From contig DWYY01000115.1 of the NCBI GenBank assembly GCA_019118445.1, positions 1 to 50,218 of the forward strand: a stretch of 50,218 nucleotides of DNA, given 5' to 3'. How positions within the stretch are numbered: the stretch's first letter is position 1; every line of letters begins with the position of its first letter. The position numbers were made by a program, and so were the translations under genes. This stretch comes from Candidatus Eisenbergiella merdipullorum. Its GTDB lineage: Bacteria; Bacillota; Clostridia; Lachnospirales; Lachnospiraceae. Positions 49,488 to 50,218 of this stretch are shown here, one piece after another. The notes beneath the pieces are model-generated. The model saw only the letters and a program-made list of their open reading frames with translations. It was not told the origin of the DNA and did no database searches.

Positions 49488-49813
49488 GAAGATTGATTGA
49501 CAATGAGAACCGCCCTATCTATTACCCCGAAGCCCCATGTCGGCCACTATGGGCGGCTGCGGAAAGCCTACCTGGAACAATACCGCCACCGTCTTTATAC
49601 CGTCCTTGTAGCCAGCGAGAAGCTATACCCCCACCTTGCGGAAACAGGACGGGCGGCGCGGGATATGCTGGACTACTCATGCCCCGCCTTGCCAGAGAAG
49701 CGGGAGCCACCGAAGCCCTCAAAGCCGCCGCCCCGATGAAATGGGTAGGTTTGATGAACAACTGCAAGGCGAGAGACGAGGAAATCGTAATGCATGAGCT
49801 AATCTATGTTTAA
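49484..49813 (+). pseudogene. TnpV-like transposon protein, two frameshifts
   Basis: Three frames combine into one product: MRRLIDNENRPIYYPEA, then (near 49535) HYGRLRKAYLEQYRHRLYTV and LYPHLAETGRAARDML, then (near 49675) EALKAAAPMKWVGLMNNCKA and EEIVMHELIYV. This matches TnpV proteins of clostridial ICEs and Tn4451-like elements (RLYT-L--S-KLYPHLAE, EWV-RMN---A-EIV--E). It starts at the ATG overlapping the previous stop. Function of TnpV is not established. Confidence 0.7.
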
Positions 49814-49882
49814 CGGTCAAGAGCCGGAGAAAACACCCACAAAAACCCCTACCCAGTAACAGGGGCGCAGAAAGGAGCTTGC

Positions 49883-50041
49883 ATGAGAACAGGGCTTACC
49901 AAGCAGGAAAAGACCACCGATATTGGGTTTGACGAGAAAGGCCGCTTCTCTTTCCGTCTGACCGCCCCATACAGTGACGAACACCGGGAAGCAGCGCAGC
50001 GGTATGCCGGAGAAAACAATGCCGCCGACAGGCTGAAATGA
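49883..50041 (+). CDS. Small ICE-type protein or fragment
   Basis: GAAAGGAGCTTGC precedes an ATG opening 52 codons: MRTGLTKQEKTTDIGFDEKG, then FSFRLTAPYSDEHREAAQRY. The charged, soluble product resembles short proteins found near TnpV in Lachnospiraceae elements, but I do not know its function. It could also be the 5' end of a shortened gene. Confidence 0.45.
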   Translation: MRTGLTKQEKTTDIGFDEKGRFSFRLTAPYSDEHREAAQRYAGENNAADRLK

Positions 50042-50118
50042 TGTAGATTTGTTCATAGTCTCATGGTATAATTTTTTTAAACAATAGAGCGGCAAATCGG
50101 AATTTGCGGAGGTAAGTA

Positions 50119-50218
50119 ATGAGCGAAGTTTATTTTTCAAATAATAGCTTACTGATTAGAAGTATGGAAGTCGATGATGCTAAAATAATATACGATACAT
50201 ATTTATCATATGGGTGGC
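50119..50218 (+). CDS. GNAT acetyltransferase-like gene, cut by window end
   Basis: GGAGGTAAGTA precedes an ATG; the 33 visible codons read MSEVYFSNNSLLIRSMEVDD then AKIIYDTYLSYGW. The -LLIR-M---DA--I---Y- pattern is a GNAT N-terminus, distinct from that of the genes at 39645 and 47934. It may be cargo of the element or the first chromosomal gene beyond it. Confidence 0.6.
   Translation, partial: MSEVYFSNNSLLIRSMEVDDAKIIYDTYLSYGW

Larger units (their letters stand above)
48020..50218. mobile_element. Left part of a decayed serine-recombinase element in a GNAT gene
   Basis: Starts where the GNAT fragment stops matching its paralogue. Contents: frameshifted large serine recombinase, a broken ICE-type reading frame, a frameshifted TnpV-like gene, a small ICE-type frame and the start of another GNAT gene. 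Codon use and TnpV-type content differ from the chromosomal neighbours. The right end lies outside the window or may be near 50041, so the extent is uncertain. Confidence 0.65.

Overview
The window looks like chromosomal DNA of an anaerobic Clostridia member, most likely family Lachnospiraceae. This is inferred from strong GGAGG ribosome sites, the protein styles (clostridial LigA, DUF3793, DUF362, DUF4405, NiaR, PfoR-like EIIC) and dense flavodoxin and aldo/keto reductase genes. No rRNA, tRNA or CRISPR array was found. Most genes lie on the minus strand.

Layout. 0-2 kb: a minus-strand HTH / response regulator / histidine kinase operon. 2.0-4.2 kb: a decay zone with a head-to-head chimera of two beheaded genes (HxlR regulator and FMN-binding PNPOx-like protein), a DUF2000 gene, an EamA transporter tail and two frameshifted genes. 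4.4-8.2 kb: a housekeeping operon rluF-like / ligA / metA. 8.3-12.6 kb: a Cu/Zn-SOD-like gene, then a plus-strand group of small membrane proteins, an 11-residue-repeat protein and a second two-component system with a tandem 11-bp repeat promoter.

12.6-38.5 kb: a long redox island, almost all minus strand. It holds an SDR, permease, cupin, flavodoxins, flavin reductase, esterase, a DUF362 lipoprotein / DUF4405 b-type membrane protein / flavodoxin lipoprotein operon, an acetyltransferase, five intact aldo/keto reductases plus the tail of a sixth, a double CMD protein, a flavodoxin-cyclophilin-like fusion lipoprotein and two LysR regulators. Inside it sit a LemA / DUF3137 / DUF1266 / TetR group, a DUF3793-flavodoxin pair behind a perfect palindrome, and a GntR-controlled ABC transporter. 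The reductases, flavodoxins and CMD/cupin proteins look like a set for detoxifying or reducing carbonyl and quinone-like compounds. The lipoprotein operon could carry electrons across the membrane to surface-anchored flavodoxin.

38.8-47.7 kb: DUF1349, a GNAT acetyltransferase, DUF554, an FMN-binding NimA-like protein, a broken DUF3795 gene, a NiaR repressor followed by a PfoR-like EIIC gene with a candidate NiaR operator between them, and a MarR-controlled asymmetric heterodimeric ABC exporter. 47.9-50.2 kb: a second GNAT gene cut after 33 codons where a decayed serine-recombinase element begins (frameshifted recombinase, broken TnpV-like gene). A further GNAT gene runs off the window end.

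Start codons were chosen from visible ribosome sites and often differ from the longest open frame.
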